64,000 nucleotides of DNA from CADCWK01 sp965218235 (GCA_965218235.1 OZ244596.1:1488001-1552000); one strand, 5' to 3'. Counted from the first letter of the stretch, positions 8,003 to 16,592 are shown. Program-made: numbers and translations. The notes: generated by a model from the sequence alone, not told the origin.

Positions 8003-9112
8003 ATGACGACCACCGCCCCCACCGCCAACAGTCTGCTTCGCCAGCTCGCCGAACTCGACCGGCGGGCCGGCGAGCTCGAGCACCTGATGGCCGACCCCGC
8101 TGTCTCGACCGACCCGACCCGCCTCCAGGAGATCGGCCGCGAGCGGGCCGACCTCGAGCCGATCGTCGCCGCCTACCGCGAGTACCTGACGACCGTCCAG
8201 GGCATCGCCGAGGCCGAGGAGATGGTCGCCGGGGCCGGACCGGACCGCGAACTGGCCGAGCTGGCCGGCGAGGAGCTCCAGACCCTTCGTCAGGCCAGCG
8301 AGGAGCAGGTCGCCTCGATCCGGCGGCTGCTCGTCCCCAAGGATCCGAACGACGACAAGAACGTCATCATCGAGATCCGGGCCGGGACCGGGGGCGACGA
8401 GGCCGCCCTGTTCGCCGCCGACCTGTTCCGGATGTACGTCCGGTACGCCGAGAAGATGCGCTGGAAGGTCGAGGTCGTCTCCGAGACGCTGACCGACGGC
8501 GGAGGGTTCCGCGAGATCATCTTCCAGGTCAACGGCCGCGGCGCCTACAGCTACCTGCGCTACGAGAGCGGTGTCCACCGCGTCCAGCGCGTCCCCTCGA
8601 CGGAGAGCCAGGGGCGGATCCACACCAGCACCGCCAGCGTCGCCGTGCTGCCGGAGGCCGAGGACGTCGACATCCAGATCGCCGACAACGACCTCCGGAT
8701 CGACGTCTACCGCTCCAGTGGCAACGGCGGGCAAAGCGTCAACACGACCGACTCCGCCGTCCGGATCACGCACCTGCCGACCGGGCTGGTCGTGACGTGC
8801 CAGGACGAGAAGAGCCAGCTCAAGAACAAGCTCAAGGCGATGACCGTCCTGCGCTCCCGGCTGTTCGACATCGAGCAGCAGAAGGCCAACCAGGAGCGCG
8901 GCGACGCCCGCCGCTCGCAGATCGGCTCCGGGGAGCGTAGCGAGAAGATCCGAACCTACAACTTCCCGCAGGACCGGATCACCGATCACCGGATCCGGAT
9001 GAACGTCAGCAACATCCCCGGCGTGCTGGCCGGCAACCTCGACCCGCTGCTGAACGAGCTCCGGGCCGTCGATGAGGCCGAGCGCCTCGGTGAGGCCGAC
9101 GCCGCCGACTAG
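8003..9112 (+). CDS. prfA: peptide chain release factor 1
   Basis: 369 residues. This is the class I release factor that reads UAA/UAG stop codons in the ribosomal A site and triggers peptidyl-tRNA hydrolysis. The RF1-type tripeptide anticodon PxT is present as PST at about 198-200 (HRVQRVPSTESQGRIHTS). The catalytic GGQ is at 242-244 in NGGQSVNTTDSAVRITHLPT, where Gln is the residue methylated by PrmC in known bacteria. Domain 1 coiled-coil helices occupy the first ~110 residues and the length is typical. ATG 8003 begins the family N-terminus; the frame is open further upstream but without homology. No prmC (hemK) follows, although these genes are often adjacent. Confidence 0.97.
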   Translation: MTTTAPTANSLLRQLAELDRRAGELEHLMADPAVSTDPTRLQEIGRERADLEPIVAAYREYLTTVQGIAEAEEMVAGAGPDRELAELAGEELQTLRQASEEQVASIRRLLVPKDPNDDKNVIIEIRAGTGGDEAALFAADLFRMYVRYAEKMRWKVEVVSETLTDGGGFREIIFQVNGRGAYSYLRYESGVHRVQRVPSTESQGRIHTSTASVAVLPEAEDVDIQIADNDLRIDVYRSSGNGGQSVNTTDSAVRITHLPTGLVVTCQDEKSQLKNKLKAMTVLRSRLFDIEQQKANQERGDARRSQIGSGERSEKIRTYNFPQDRITDHRIRMNVSNIPGVLAGNLDPLLNELRAVDEAERLGEADAAD

Positions 9113-9278
9113 GTCGGCCGGTCGGCCAGCCCAATGCGTGGCACGGCGATCAGTTCATCTGCCCACTATCGAATCCGCGCGATGCCGATTACCCTACCGG
9201 TGATCGGCATCGTTCGTCGTTGGGTCGTTCGGGCCGCCGTCGATCGCGCGGCGCCGGCTGGCGAGAAGGAGAAGCACG

Positions 9279-9845
9279 ATGATGCAGTTTCCGGCGGCGT
9301 TCCCCTGGTGGTCCTTCGCCCTGCGCGGGGTGCTGGCGATCCTGTTCGGCCTCGCCGCGATCATCTGGCCCGGCGTCACCCTGGGCGCTTTGGTCATCCT
9401 GTTCGGTGCCTACGCGCTCGTCGACGGCATCTTCGCGATCATCGGGGCGTTCATGAACGGGTCCAACGGGCGCTGGCTGCCGCTGGTCGTCGTCGGGCTT
9501 GCTGGCATCCTGGTCGGCCTCGTCACGCTGGTCTGGCCAGGGCTGTCGGCGCTGGCGCTGATCTACCTGATCGCCTTCTGGGCGATCGTGATCGGGATCC
9601 TGCAGATTGTCGGCGCGATCCAGATGCGCCAGCGGATCACCAATGAGGTCTGGCTGATCCTGTCGGGCGTGTTGTCGGTCCTGATCGGGTTGTACTTCGC
9701 GGTCTTCCCCGGCGACGGCGCGGTCGCGCTGGTCCTCGTGGTCGGCTTCTACGCGGTCATCTTTGGCGTGATGCTGATCCTGCTCGGGATCAACCTGCGC
9801 CGCCGCGGCACCTCGTCCAGCGGGGTGCAACCGAGTTCGCGATAG
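9279..9845 (+). CDS. HdeD/DUF308 family membrane protein
   Basis: 188 residues, almost entirely membrane-embedded, with six predicted spans arranged as three repeats of the DUF308 hairpin. The characteristic pattern of a WP.. turn between helices is visible as AAIIWPGVTLG, TLVWPGLSA and YFAVFPGDGA. HdeD in Escherichia coli is linked to acid resistance at high cell density; a specific role here cannot be inferred. ATG 9279 follows GAGAAGGAGAAGC, a good ribosome-binding site; a second ATG is at 9282. It is a single gene with no obvious operon partner. Confidence 0.85.
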   Translation: MMQFPAAFPWWSFALRGVLAILFGLAAIIWPGVTLGALVILFGAYALVDGIFAIIGAFMNGSNGRWLPLVVVGLAGILVGLVTLVWPGLSALALIYLIAFWAIVIGILQIVGAIQMRQRITNEVWLILSGVLSVLIGLYFAVFPGDGAVALVLVVGFYAVIFGVMLILLGINLRRRGTSSSGVQPSSR

Positions 9846-9890
9846 GGCGGAGGTGATGGGACGGCACCGGCTGGTCGGCGTCGTCCGTTC

Positions 9891-9963
9891 GTAGGGGCGT
9901 CCGCTCTCGCTTCGCTGGCAGCGCCCGGCCGCCGCAGCGGCCATCGCCCCGCAGGGCGATAAC
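9891..9963 (+). repeat. twin-hairpin dispersed repeat, solo copy
   Basis: It starts with GTAGGGGCG and ends with the twin hairpins GGCCGC-CGCA-GCGGCC and ATCGCCC-CGCA-GGGCGAT followed by AAC, identical over the last ~45 bases to the copy at 1014-1075. The middle section is different and longer. Unlike the copies at 1006-1193 and 16699-16940, no inverted partner follows. Confidence 0.7.
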
Positions 9964-10014
9964 CGTGCTCCGGTTTCAACCGTGTTATGGATCGAGACTG
10001 GTCGATCGCGAGCC

Positions 10015-10105
10015 GGCCCCTCCCCCGGCCCCTCCCCATCTCGTCCGGTCGGCTGATCCGGCAGAGCCGGACTTGCCCGACCAGACGGATGGAGAGGGGA
10101 GCACG
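10015..10105. repeat. C-rich/GA-rich bordered dispersed repeat, copy 1
   Basis: The segment begins with a pyrimidine-rich block (GGCCCCTCCCCCGGCCCCTC) and ends with GGAGAGGGGAGCACG. Between them is a GTCCGG/CCGGAC inverted repeat. The borders match the segment at 53233-53322, while the interior differs. It is non-coding and lies just before the AT-rich operator-like site at 10144. Confidence 0.5.
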
Positions 10106-10143
10106 ATCGCCATGCCAGTCGTGTCCGTACACCCTGATCTGCT

Positions 10144-10164
10144 ATACTTTCTATTAGATAGTAT
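10144..10164. promoter_or_regulatory. AT-rich operator-like palindrome upstream of DUF1684 gene
   Basis: A 21-base near-perfect palindrome, with arms ATACTTTCTA and TAGATAGTAT that pair at nine of ten positions around one central base. It stands out in very GC-rich surroundings and overlaps a TATACT hexamer at 10143-10148 that could be a -10 element. No convincing -35 is seen. It lies 68 bases before the ATG at 10232, so it is probably the binding site of a dimeric repressor acting on that gene. Confidence 0.55.
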
Positions 10165-10231
10165 CTGCCTTGATCTGAGGTTCCGGGATGGACACCGCGA
10201 TGTCCCGCCGGCCTCGAAGGAGCGTCCACCG

Positions 10232-10822
10232 ATGACGACGCCTGTTTCCACGACATCGACCACGACATCCGGTAGCCGCTGCGAGGGTTTCCGCGAGCGC
10301 CGCGGCAAGTACTTCGCCAGCCACGCCAACTCGCCCCTGACCGCCGGACAGCGCGAGCGGTTCGCCGGGCTCGTCTACTACCCGGAGAACCCCGCGCTGG
10401 CGATGGAACTCCCGCTCGATACCGACGGGCCGGGCATCGGCGAGCAGCTCACGATCGCCGGGCTGGACGGCAAGCCCAAGGAGTACATCCGGGCGGGGCG
10501 GATCCACTTCACCGTCGAGGAGCAGGCGGTCACCCTGACTGTCTTCCGGGACATCGCCCGGGGGCGCTTCTTCCTGCCGTTCCGCGACCTGACCGCCGGG
10601 GAGGAGACCTACCCGGTCGGGCGCTACCTCGACCCGCAGGCCCGCCCCGACGGCACGCTGCAGGTCGACTTCAACTACGCCTACAACCCCTACTGCGCCT
10701 ACAGCGACGGCTGGACCTGCCCCGTGCCGCCGTTCGAGAACATGATCCGGGTCCGGATCGCCGCCGGCGAGAAGATCTACCCGGACCAGGAGCACGGGAT
10801 CGACGAGAGCGTCAGCCACTGA
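10232..10822 (+). CDS. DUF1684 domain-containing protein
   Basis: 196 residues from ATG 10232. The DUF1684 signature is clear: FRDIARGRFFLPFRDLTAG, ETYPVGRYLD, then DFNYAYNPYCAYSDGWTCPVPP with its conserved Asn-Pro and Cys residues, and a terminal RIAAGEK. The family has a beta-rich fold of unknown biochemical role. No signal peptide is visible in this form. A longer frame from ATG 10112 would read through the operator-like palindrome and is less likely. Transcription is probably controlled at 10144-10164. Confidence 0.85.
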   Translation: MTTPVSTTSTTTSGSRCEGFRERRGKYFASHANSPLTAGQRERFAGLVYYPENPALAMELPLDTDGPGIGEQLTIAGLDGKPKEYIRAGRIHFTVEEQAVTLTVFRDIARGRFFLPFRDLTAGEETYPVGRYLDPQARPDGTLQVDFNYAYNPYCAYSDGWTCPVPPFENMIRVRIAAGEKIYPDQEHGIDESVSH

Positions 10823-11097
10823 TCGCTCCGGTTTGACTGTCCCGAGCGGTAGATCAGCCAGTCGGTCCCGGCTGGATCAGCCGTGAGTCCGACCTGCACC
10901 GACGCGAGGCGTCGGTCTGGGTAATCGCGGTGAAGCCGGAGTCGGCTCGTGGCACTCCGCGTCGGCCTGAGGAGAGCTCATCATAACGTGAGCATGGTGT
11001 CGTACCATTCGTGGGTTGTGGCGCCGCCCAATGACCCGCGAGGGGTGATCGGGCGCCGTTCGCCACTTTGTCTTCGCCACCCAGGAGTACCGTTCCC

Positions 11098-12249
11098 ATG
11101 ACCGCCGTCGTCGATCCTCCCGTTGCCGTCGAGCCCGCCGTCGCCATGGACCTGCCTGGCTCCCGGACCAACCCGTTGCACCCGGCCGACCCGGTCGACC
11201 TCCACCTGCACACCTACGCCAGCGACGGCGCCTGGTCGCCGGCCGACCTGGTCGATCACCTCGCTGAGGGCGGCTTCAAAGTCGTCGTCGTCTGCGACCA
11301 CGACACGCAGCGCTCGGTGCTGGAGGTGACGCGGCTGGCGGCGGAGCGCGGGATCCGGGTCATCCCCGGCGTCGAGATGACCGTCGGCTGGAACAAACGG
11401 CAGCTCCACCTGCTCGTCTACGGCATCTCGCCGGAACGGACCGATCAGGCGGCCCAGGCCTTCCTGGAGTGCACCCGCGACATCGACCGGATGCTGATCG
11501 AGATGGCGGAGGATGCCCGGCGGCGGTTCGAGGCGGACGACAAGCCGATCCCGGACGTCCATGAGCTACACGGCGACCGGCCAATGTGGCCGTTCCATGT
11601 CCTGACGGCGGCGATCAAGGCCGACCACGTCAAGAGCCTCTACCACTCGGCCCGCCACCTCGAAAAGCTCGGGGGCCAGTTCAGCGCCGAGTTGCCGATC
11701 GAGCGCGTCGTCGACGCCGCCCACCAGGCCGGCGGGATCTGCGTCATCGCCCATCCCGGCCGGGCCGACGCTGTCGGGATCCTGACCGAGCCGGACCTCG
11801 ACCGGCTGCTGGCGACGGTGCCGGTCGACGGGCTGGAGGCGCACTACCGCTCCTACACCGACCGGCAGACCGAGTTCTACCGGGCGCTGGCCGCCAACCG
11901 CAGCCTGCTCGTCTCCTGCGGGTCGGACAGCCACGCCCCGCGCCAGCCGGTCGACCCGCGCCCGTGGCGGGCGTCCTGGTGCGCCGACCTGCTTCGGCGG
12001 CTCGGCGTCGCTGTGACGCCAGCCCCATCCGGTGTCGCCGCCTGGGCGCCGGGGCAGGACCCGATGGCCGCTCTGCCCCGGACCGCGACCGACGTCGCCG
12101 CCGACGCCGCCCGGGCCGCCGCCGAGGCTGCGAAGGCCGCCGCTGAGGCCGCCCAGAAGGCCGCCGATATCGCGACGGCGGCCGCCACGTCCATGATGGA
12201 CGCCATCAAGCGGTTCGAGGAATCACGTTTGCGTCGCGACGGGGACTAG
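11098..12249 (+). CDS. PHP-domain metal-dependent phosphoesterase with Ala-rich tail
   Basis: 383 residues. The polymerase-and-histidinol-phosphatase domain shows its metal-binding motifs in order: DLHLHTYASDG, VCDHDT, PGVEMTV, VIAHPGR and GSDSHAP. Related proteins hydrolyse nucleoside 3',5'-bisphosphates or trim RNA 5' ends (RNase AM/YciV group), but the substrate cannot be fixed from sequence. After residue ~320 comes an unusual tail of about 45 residues rich in Ala with regularly spaced Lys/Glu (AARAAAEAAKAAAEAA), predicted as one long amphipathic helix, perhaps for oligomerisation or membrane contact. ATG 11098 is preceded by CAGGAG at good spacing. A hairpin at 12267-12314 probably ends the transcript. 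Confidence 0.88.
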   Translation: MTAVVDPPVAVEPAVAMDLPGSRTNPLHPADPVDLHLHTYASDGAWSPADLVDHLAEGGFKVVVVCDHDTQRSVLEVTRLAAERGIRVIPGVEMTVGWNKRQLHLLVYGISPERTDQAAQAFLECTRDIDRMLIEMAEDARRRFEADDKPIPDVHELHGDRPMWPFHVLTAAIKADHVKSLYHSARHLEKLGGQFSAELPIERVVDAAHQAGGICVIAHPGRADAVGILTEPDLDRLLATVPVDGLEAHYRSYTDRQTEFYRALAANRSLLVSCGSDSHAPRQPVDPRPWRASWCADLLRRLGVAVTPAPSGVAAWAPGQDPMAALPRTATDVAADAARAAAEAAKAAAEAAQKAADIATAAATSMMDAIKRFEESRLRRDGD

Positions 12250-12266
12250 CGGGAATCCGGTGAACC

Positions 12267-12314
12267 GTTCGTCCGGTGGAGTGGGGCGGAACGCCTTGCG
12301 GTCGCCGGACGAAC
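12267..12314 (+). terminator. probable intrinsic terminator
   Basis: GTTCGTCCGG (12267-12276) and CCGGACGAAC (12305-12314) are perfect 10-bp complements, 17 bases after the PHP gene stop. The 28-base loop is long and no T tract follows, so it may instead be an operator for the next gene. Confidence 0.45.
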
Positions 12315-12416
12315 CCGCTAGCCTTTGCTCAGCCGCGCGATCGACCCGGATTCACCGATGGATCCGGTGGCTCGCGCGAGAGCCATGAGGGCTCGATGTC
12401 GGGGAGCGTACCTGTC

Positions 12417-13271
12417 ATGCCTGTCCAGATCCTGGCCGTCTCCGACGTAATCGACCAGCGAATTCATAGCGCATCGCTCCATGAGCGAATGCCCAACGTC
12501 GATCTGGCCGTCGGCTGTGGGGACCTGCCGGGGCGCTACCTCGAGTTCATCGTCGACGCGGTCAACCGGCCGCTCTACTACGTGCTCGGCAACCACGCCG
12601 ACGAAATCCAGCGGGACCGCGACGGCCGGCCACGCGGTCCGCTCGGTTGCACCGACATCGGCGGCAAGGTCGTCCGGGACGGGCGGACCGGGCTGATCCT
12701 GGCCGGGCTGCCAGGCTCCCCAAAGTACAACGACAGCGAGCCGGAGCAGTACTCCGAGCGCGAGATGGCCCTCAAGATCGCGAAGATGACGCCCCGGCTG
12801 CTCTGGAACAGGCATCGCTACGGCCGGGCGCTCGATGTCCTCATCACCCACTCCCCACCCCGCGGGCTCGGCGACCGCGAGGACGAGGCTCATCAGGGCT
12901 TCAAGGCGATCCGCACCTTCCTCGACCGGTTCAAGCCGGCCTACCACCTCCATGGCCACGTCCACCTCTACGATCGGTCCCAGTCGCCGATCCTCTGCTA
13001 CGGCGAGACGACGATCGTCAACGTCTACCCGTACCAGGCGCTGGAGATCACCATTCCCGTCATCGAGACGAGTCACAGCCCGACCAGTGGACAGTCCGCC
13101 GGCGGGGAGCCGGCGACGCCGACCGGCAACAGCTTCGACCCGCTCCGGGTCGAGGGTGGCGGACGCTTCACCACGCAGGTCGCGGCGTTCGAATCCACGA
13201 CGGAGATGGTGGGCGAGCGTGGCCGGCCGTATGGGCAGGAGCAGGTGAGGTCGGTGTCCGCTCGACGGTAG
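12417..13271 (+). CDS. metallophosphoesterase family protein
   Basis: 284 residues from ATG 12417; ATG 12396 is an alternative seven codons upstream. Calcineurin-like phosphoesterase motifs are present: AVSDVID, VGCGDLPGRYLE, VLGNHADE, DVLITHSPPRGLGD and HLHGHVHLYD. The first motif lacks the histidine of the usual D-x-H, a variant seen in a sub-group of these proteins that has SDxxxxRI.S instead. The catalytic GNH and GHxH are intact, so it should bind two metals. The C-terminal ~60 residues are low-complexity (Ser, Thr, Gly) and probably disordered. Substrate is unknown. Confidence 0.85.
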   Translation: MPVQILAVSDVIDQRIHSASLHERMPNVDLAVGCGDLPGRYLEFIVDAVNRPLYYVLGNHADEIQRDRDGRPRGPLGCTDIGGKVVRDGRTGLILAGLPGSPKYNDSEPEQYSEREMALKIAKMTPRLLWNRHRYGRALDVLITHSPPRGLGDREDEAHQGFKAIRTFLDRFKPAYHLHGHVHLYDRSQSPILCYGETTIVNVYPYQALEITIPVIETSHSPTSGQSAGGEPATPTGNSFDPLRVEGGGRFTTQVAAFESTTEMVGERGRPYGQEQVRSVSARR

Positions 13272-13493
13272 CGGCCCGGCCGGGCCATCCTGAAGAGCAG
13301 TGTCCGGTCTCTCCGACGGTTCCCAATCACGTCCGGCCGGCTGTTTCCAGACGCCAGTCCAGCCATGTTCCATCGTTGGCCGGGCCGGCCAGTTCGCCCC
13401 TCCTGGGGAGTTGTCCGGACTCACTGGGCAGGCTATCGTTGCGACCGATGATGACAACGGACAGCCCCCGGACGCCGTCGGGGAGGGACGCGC

Positions 13494-14627
13494 ATGGCCG
13501 ATCAGCGAGTAGATCAGGACTTTGATCGCGCTCGGCAGCGGGCGTTCCTGCACGACATGGTCGCCGCCGTGCGCCGCCAGCCCAACGACCTGGTCTCCTT
13601 CCACGACATCCGCAAGCGCATGTCGCCGGAGGGGGAGAGCTACCGCGGTCTCCAGGTCGTCCCGATCAACCAGATCGTCGGCAGCATGGACCGGTTCCAG
13701 GACTTCGACCGCGCGTTCCTGCCCCGCCAGCGCCACACCGCCCGGCGCTGGAAGAGCGTCGACAAGGCGTTCTACGACGATGTCACGCTGCCGCCGATCC
13801 AGCTCTACCAGGTCGGCGACATCTACTTCGTCAAGGACGGCAACCACCGCGTCTCCGTCGCCCGGCAGCGGGGAGGCGACTTCATCGACGCCGAGGTGAT
13901 CGAGGGGCATATCCGCGTGCCGCTCACCGCCTCGATGTCGCCCCAGGAGTTGCTGCTCCAGGTCGAGTACGCCGAGTTCCTCCGCCGGACGGATATCGAC
14001 CGGCTCCGTCCCGATCACGACATCCGCCCGACGGCGCTCGGCCGCTACGACGAGATCTGGCAGCAGATCCTCGGGCATCAGGTCTGGCTGAGCGCGATCT
14101 GGCACCGATACGCGACGGTTGCCGAGGTCGTCACCGACTGGTACGACCATATCTACCTGCCGATCGTCCGGGTCGCGGCCGACCGCGGGGTGCTGGACCG
14201 GTTCCCCTCCCGGACCGACGCCGATGTCTACCTCTGGGTGATGCGCCACCGTGGCGAGCTGGAGCAGCGCGTCGGGCAGGACGTCGGCCCGCTGGCGGCG
14301 GCCGAGGACTACGCCAGCGAGGTCGCCGAGAACAGCCATCCGGTGCACCGGATCGTCGAGGGCACCAGAGGCTTGCTGCGCCGCTTCGCCCCGGATCTCA
14401 CCGCCGACCCGGCCGGGCGGGCTCCCCGCCCGATCACCCCTGATCCGTTCCCGCTTCAGCCGATGCCGTACGGCCCGGCGGAGGTCGAGGCGGCCAGCCG
14501 GCGGCCGGAGGACGCTCCGGCGGCGGAGCCGGCCGTAGCTGGGGAGGATACTCCGGAGGCGAGCAATGGCACCGGAGCGCCGCGGCGGCAATCGGCCAGC
14601 GATGCCGCCGCCGAGCCGGTCCGGTAG
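13494..14627 (+). CDS. ParB/Srx-fold protein, DUF4032-like
   Basis: 377 residues. Residues ~50-140 match the ParB/sulfiredoxin-like fold: VVPINQIVGSMDRFQDFDRAF, LPPIQLYQVGDIYFVKDGNH and a VSVARQRG segment, where the D-G-N-H-R core corresponds to the nucleotide-binding GxxRhxA box. The middle helical part (WQQILGHQVWLSAIWHRYA... VTDWYDHIYLPIV) matches DUF4032-type proteins in Chloroflexota and Actinomycetota. The last ~70 residues are Pro/Ala/Glu-rich and disordered. Not a chromosome-partition ParB: there is no HTH, ParA partner or parS seen. ATG 13494 follows GGGAGGG. Function is unknown. Confidence 0.7.
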   Translation: MADQRVDQDFDRARQRAFLHDMVAAVRRQPNDLVSFHDIRKRMSPEGESYRGLQVVPINQIVGSMDRFQDFDRAFLPRQRHTARRWKSVDKAFYDDVTLPPIQLYQVGDIYFVKDGNHRVSVARQRGGDFIDAEVIEGHIRVPLTASMSPQELLLQVEYAEFLRRTDIDRLRPDHDIRPTALGRYDEIWQQILGHQVWLSAIWHRYATVAEVVTDWYDHIYLPIVRVAADRGVLDRFPSRTDADVYLWVMRHRGELEQRVGQDVGPLAAAEDYASEVAENSHPVHRIVEGTRGLLRRFAPDLTADPAGRAPRPITPDPFPLQPMPYGPAEVEAASRRPEDAPAAEPAVAGEDTPEASNGTGAPRRQSASDAAAEPVR

Positions 14628-14699
14628 CGGTCCAGACGGTTCGATTCGACCTGTGATACCCGGCCAGCTGGTCGTTGACAACGGAAAGGTGAAGATCAC

Positions 14700-15095
14700 A
14701 TGCCAGCTTCGAAGGCGATGGCCCGGTTCAACCGGAGTTATTTGAACCCGGTGATGCGGCACCTGGCGGTGCGCCTCCCGCTCATGGGCGTCGTTCATCA
14801 TACGGGCCGGACCAGCGGCCGAGCGTACGAGACGCCGATCCTGCTCTTCCAGTCCGGCAACCGGGTCGTCATCGCCCTGACCTACGGCCGGGACGTCGAC
14901 TGGGTCCGTAACGTCCAGGCGGCCAATGGCGCGACGATCCGGCATCGCGGCCGGGATCTGGACGTGGTCGCGCCGGAGATCCGGACGGACGATACCGGCG
15001 GGGTGCGGCTGCCGTGGCTGATCCGCCAGTTCCTCCCGCGAGTCGGGGTCCACGACTTCCTCCACCTGCGGCAGATGCGGTCCGGCGGGACATAA
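14700..15095 (+). CDS. deazaflavin (F420)-dependent nitroreductase family oxidoreductase
   Basis: 131 residues, matching the Ddn/PF04075 split-barrel family that uses reduced F420 as electron donor. Key features are the N-terminal helix with NPVMRHLAVRLP, the core HHTGRTSGRAYETPILLF, YGRDVDWVRNVQAANGATI and the terminal RVGVHDFL. The T-G-R-x-S-G-R loop binds the cofactor phosphate tail in solved homologues. ATG 14700 follows GGAAAGGTGAAG. Together with the luciferase-like genes at 37484 and 63587 it suggests that the organism makes F420, but no F420 synthesis gene lies in this window. Confidence 0.87.
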   Translation: MPASKAMARFNRSYLNPVMRHLAVRLPLMGVVHHTGRTSGRAYETPILLFQSGNRVVIALTYGRDVDWVRNVQAANGATIRHRGRDLDVVAPEIRTDDTGGVRLPWLIRQFLPRVGVHDFLHLRQMRSGGT

Positions 15096-15211
15096 TGTCG
15101 AGGTTACGGACCGTTGGCGGGAATGGCGGGGTTTGACGCTAGAATAGCCGGCAGGTGCCGGCCCGGAGTCGGGTCGGTGTGGTCGCCCCCGAGGATCAGG
15201 AGAGAGCAGCC

Positions 15212-15790
15212 ATGGACGGTGGTGGACAGACGGCGCAGCCTGTGGGACCGAACCGGCCCTTCACCGACCGGCTGATTGGCGCGGCCCGGCTCGACCGGTC
15301 GGTCTATGAGGAAGTGGAGCGCGACACCACGGCCACGACGCAGGCCGCCATCGTCGTCGTCATCGCGTCGATCGCCAGCGCCATCGGTGGCCTGAGCGGC
15401 GGGTGGCAGGGCGCGCTCACCGGGCTGATCGGTGCGCTGCTGGGCTGGGTCGTCTCGTCGGCGTTCATCTACATCGTCGGCACGCGCATCATCCCGAGCG
15501 ATCGCGTCGAGGCCGACATGGGTCAGGTCCTCCGGACGCAGGGTTTCGCCACCGTCCCGAACTTCCTGCTGGTCGTCGCCGCCATCCCGTACCTCGGGCC
15601 GGTGGTCGCGCTGATCGTCTTCGTCTGGTACATCATTGCCCGAATCATCGGCATCCAGTCCGCCCTGGAAACGTCCGTCCCCCGGGCGATCGCTATCGCC
15701 ATCATCGCCGTCATCCTGCAGACGATCGTCCTGGCGATCATCGCCGCCATCTTTGGCGTCGGTATCTATGCGATCGACTCGATCGTGTAG
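15212..15790 (+). CDS. YIP1 family membrane protein (paralogue 1)
   Basis: 192 residues. After a 20-residue hydrophilic start comes FTDRLIGAARLDRSVYEEVERD, here cited by its landmarks, an amphipathic segment typical of bacterial YIP1-domain proteins. Five hydrophobic spans follow. Conserved features shared with the next gene are GWVVSSAFIYIVGTRIIPSD, GQVLRTQGFA, an LLVVAAIP span and ALETSV. Function of bacterial YIP1 proteins is unknown. The start ATG 15212 has AGGAGAGAGC upstream. A strong hairpin separates it from its paralogue at 16020, so the two are probably transcribed independently. Confidence 0.8.
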   Translation: MDGGGQTAQPVGPNRPFTDRLIGAARLDRSVYEEVERDTTATTQAAIVVVIASIASAIGGLSGGWQGALTGLIGALLGWVVSSAFIYIVGTRIIPSDRVEADMGQVLRTQGFATVPNFLLVVAAIPYLGPVVALIVFVWYIIARIIGIQSALETSVPRAIAIAIIAVILQTIVLAIIAAIFGVGIYAIDSIV

Positions 15791-15835
15791 GCCGCCTACG
15801 GTCCCGCGTCCGGACCCGGGTCCCTGTCTCGATCG

Positions 15836-15871
15836 CAACGGCGCCCTGACTCGCCAGTCAGGGCGCCGTTG
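15836..15871. terminator. strong hairpin terminator
   Basis: A perfect 16-bp stem (15836-15851 with 15856-15871, arms starting CAACGGCGCC) and a four-base CGCC loop, 45 bases after the first YIP1 gene. The flank reads GCATTTCG with only a short T run. The very long stem makes termination the natural reading. Confidence 0.75.
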
Positions 15872-16019
15872 GCATTTCGCGACCAGCAGGACATCGGCAG
15901 GCGCGGAGGTGCAACGGTTTTGGCATACCGGCGCCACAGTGGCTCGGTATCATCGTTGCCATGCGGCGTGAGGAATCCAGACCGACCGCCTGATCGTAGC
16001 TTTGGGACAAGGAGTGGAC

Positions 16020-16592
16020 ATGTACGGGAGAACCTATCTGCAGCCGGCCGGGAGCCGGTCGTTCACGGACCGGCTGATCGCCATCGCGCGGCTGGACCGG
16101 TCAGCCTACGAGGAGGTCGAGCACGACCGCGGCGCGACCTCGCAGGCCGCGATCGTGATTCTGGTCGCCGCGGTCGCCGCCGCGATCGGGCAGGTCGACG
16201 AAGGCGGACGGGGGCTCATCGCCGGGCTACTGGGTGGGCTGCTGGCCTGGGTCGTCTCGTCGGCGTTCATCTACGTCGCCGGGACGCGCGTCATCCCGAG
16301 TGACCGGGTCGAGGCCAACCTCGGCCAGGTGCTGCGGACGCAGGGCTTCGCGGCCTCACCGAACCTGCTGCTGGTCGTCGCCGCCATCCCGCTGTTTGGC
16401 GGACTGGTCGCCTTCGCCGTCGGCATCTGGTACCTGATCACCCGGATCATCGCCATCCAGGCGGCGCTGGAAACCTCCGTCCTCCGGGCGATTGGGATCG
16501 CAATCATCGCGGTGATCCTCGAGTTCGTCGTCCTCGGCATCATGGGCCTGATCTTCGGCGTCGGCCTGTTCGCGGTCGGCTCGATCCTGTAG
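16020..16592 (+). CDS. YIP1 family membrane protein (paralogue 2)
   Basis: 190 residues, a tandem paralogue of the protein at 15212. Both share the amphipathic start (SFTDRLIAIARLDRSAYEEV), the WVVSSAFIYVAGTRVIPSD block, GQVLRTQGFA and ALETSV, with five predicted spans in the same positions. The divergence is mainly in the loops between spans 1 and 2. ATG 16020 follows ACAAGGAGTGGAC, a good ribosome-binding site. The pair probably arose by tandem duplication. Role unknown. Confidence 0.8.
   Translation: MYGRTYLQPAGSRSFTDRLIAIARLDRSAYEEVEHDRGATSQAAIVILVAAVAAAIGQVDEGGRGLIAGLLGGLLAWVVSSAFIYVAGTRVIPSDRVEANLGQVLRTQGFAASPNLLLVVAAIPLFGGLVAFAVGIWYLITRIIAIQAALETSVLRAIGIAIIAVILEFVVLGIMGLIFGVGLFAVGSIL

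Noticed and set aside
13494..14627. Chromosome partition protein ParB
   Set aside because: It has the ParB/Srx nucleotide-binding core but no HTH, no ParA neighbour and no parS-like site.
14636..14655. tRNA-like GGTTCGATTCGACC
   Set aside because: There is no acceptor, D or anticodon stem at the right distances on either strand. No tRNA could be built here or elsewhere in the window.
12318..15065. Very long open frame (about 915 codons) on the minus strand across the metallophosphoesterase, DUF4032 and F420-oxidoreductase genes
   Set aside because: It is antisense to three well-supported genes, has Arg/Asp/Val-rich translation typical of a complement frame in GC-rich DNA and no domain. The same reasoning removes the long antisense frames at 22491-24644, 27083-28609 and 53119-55449.
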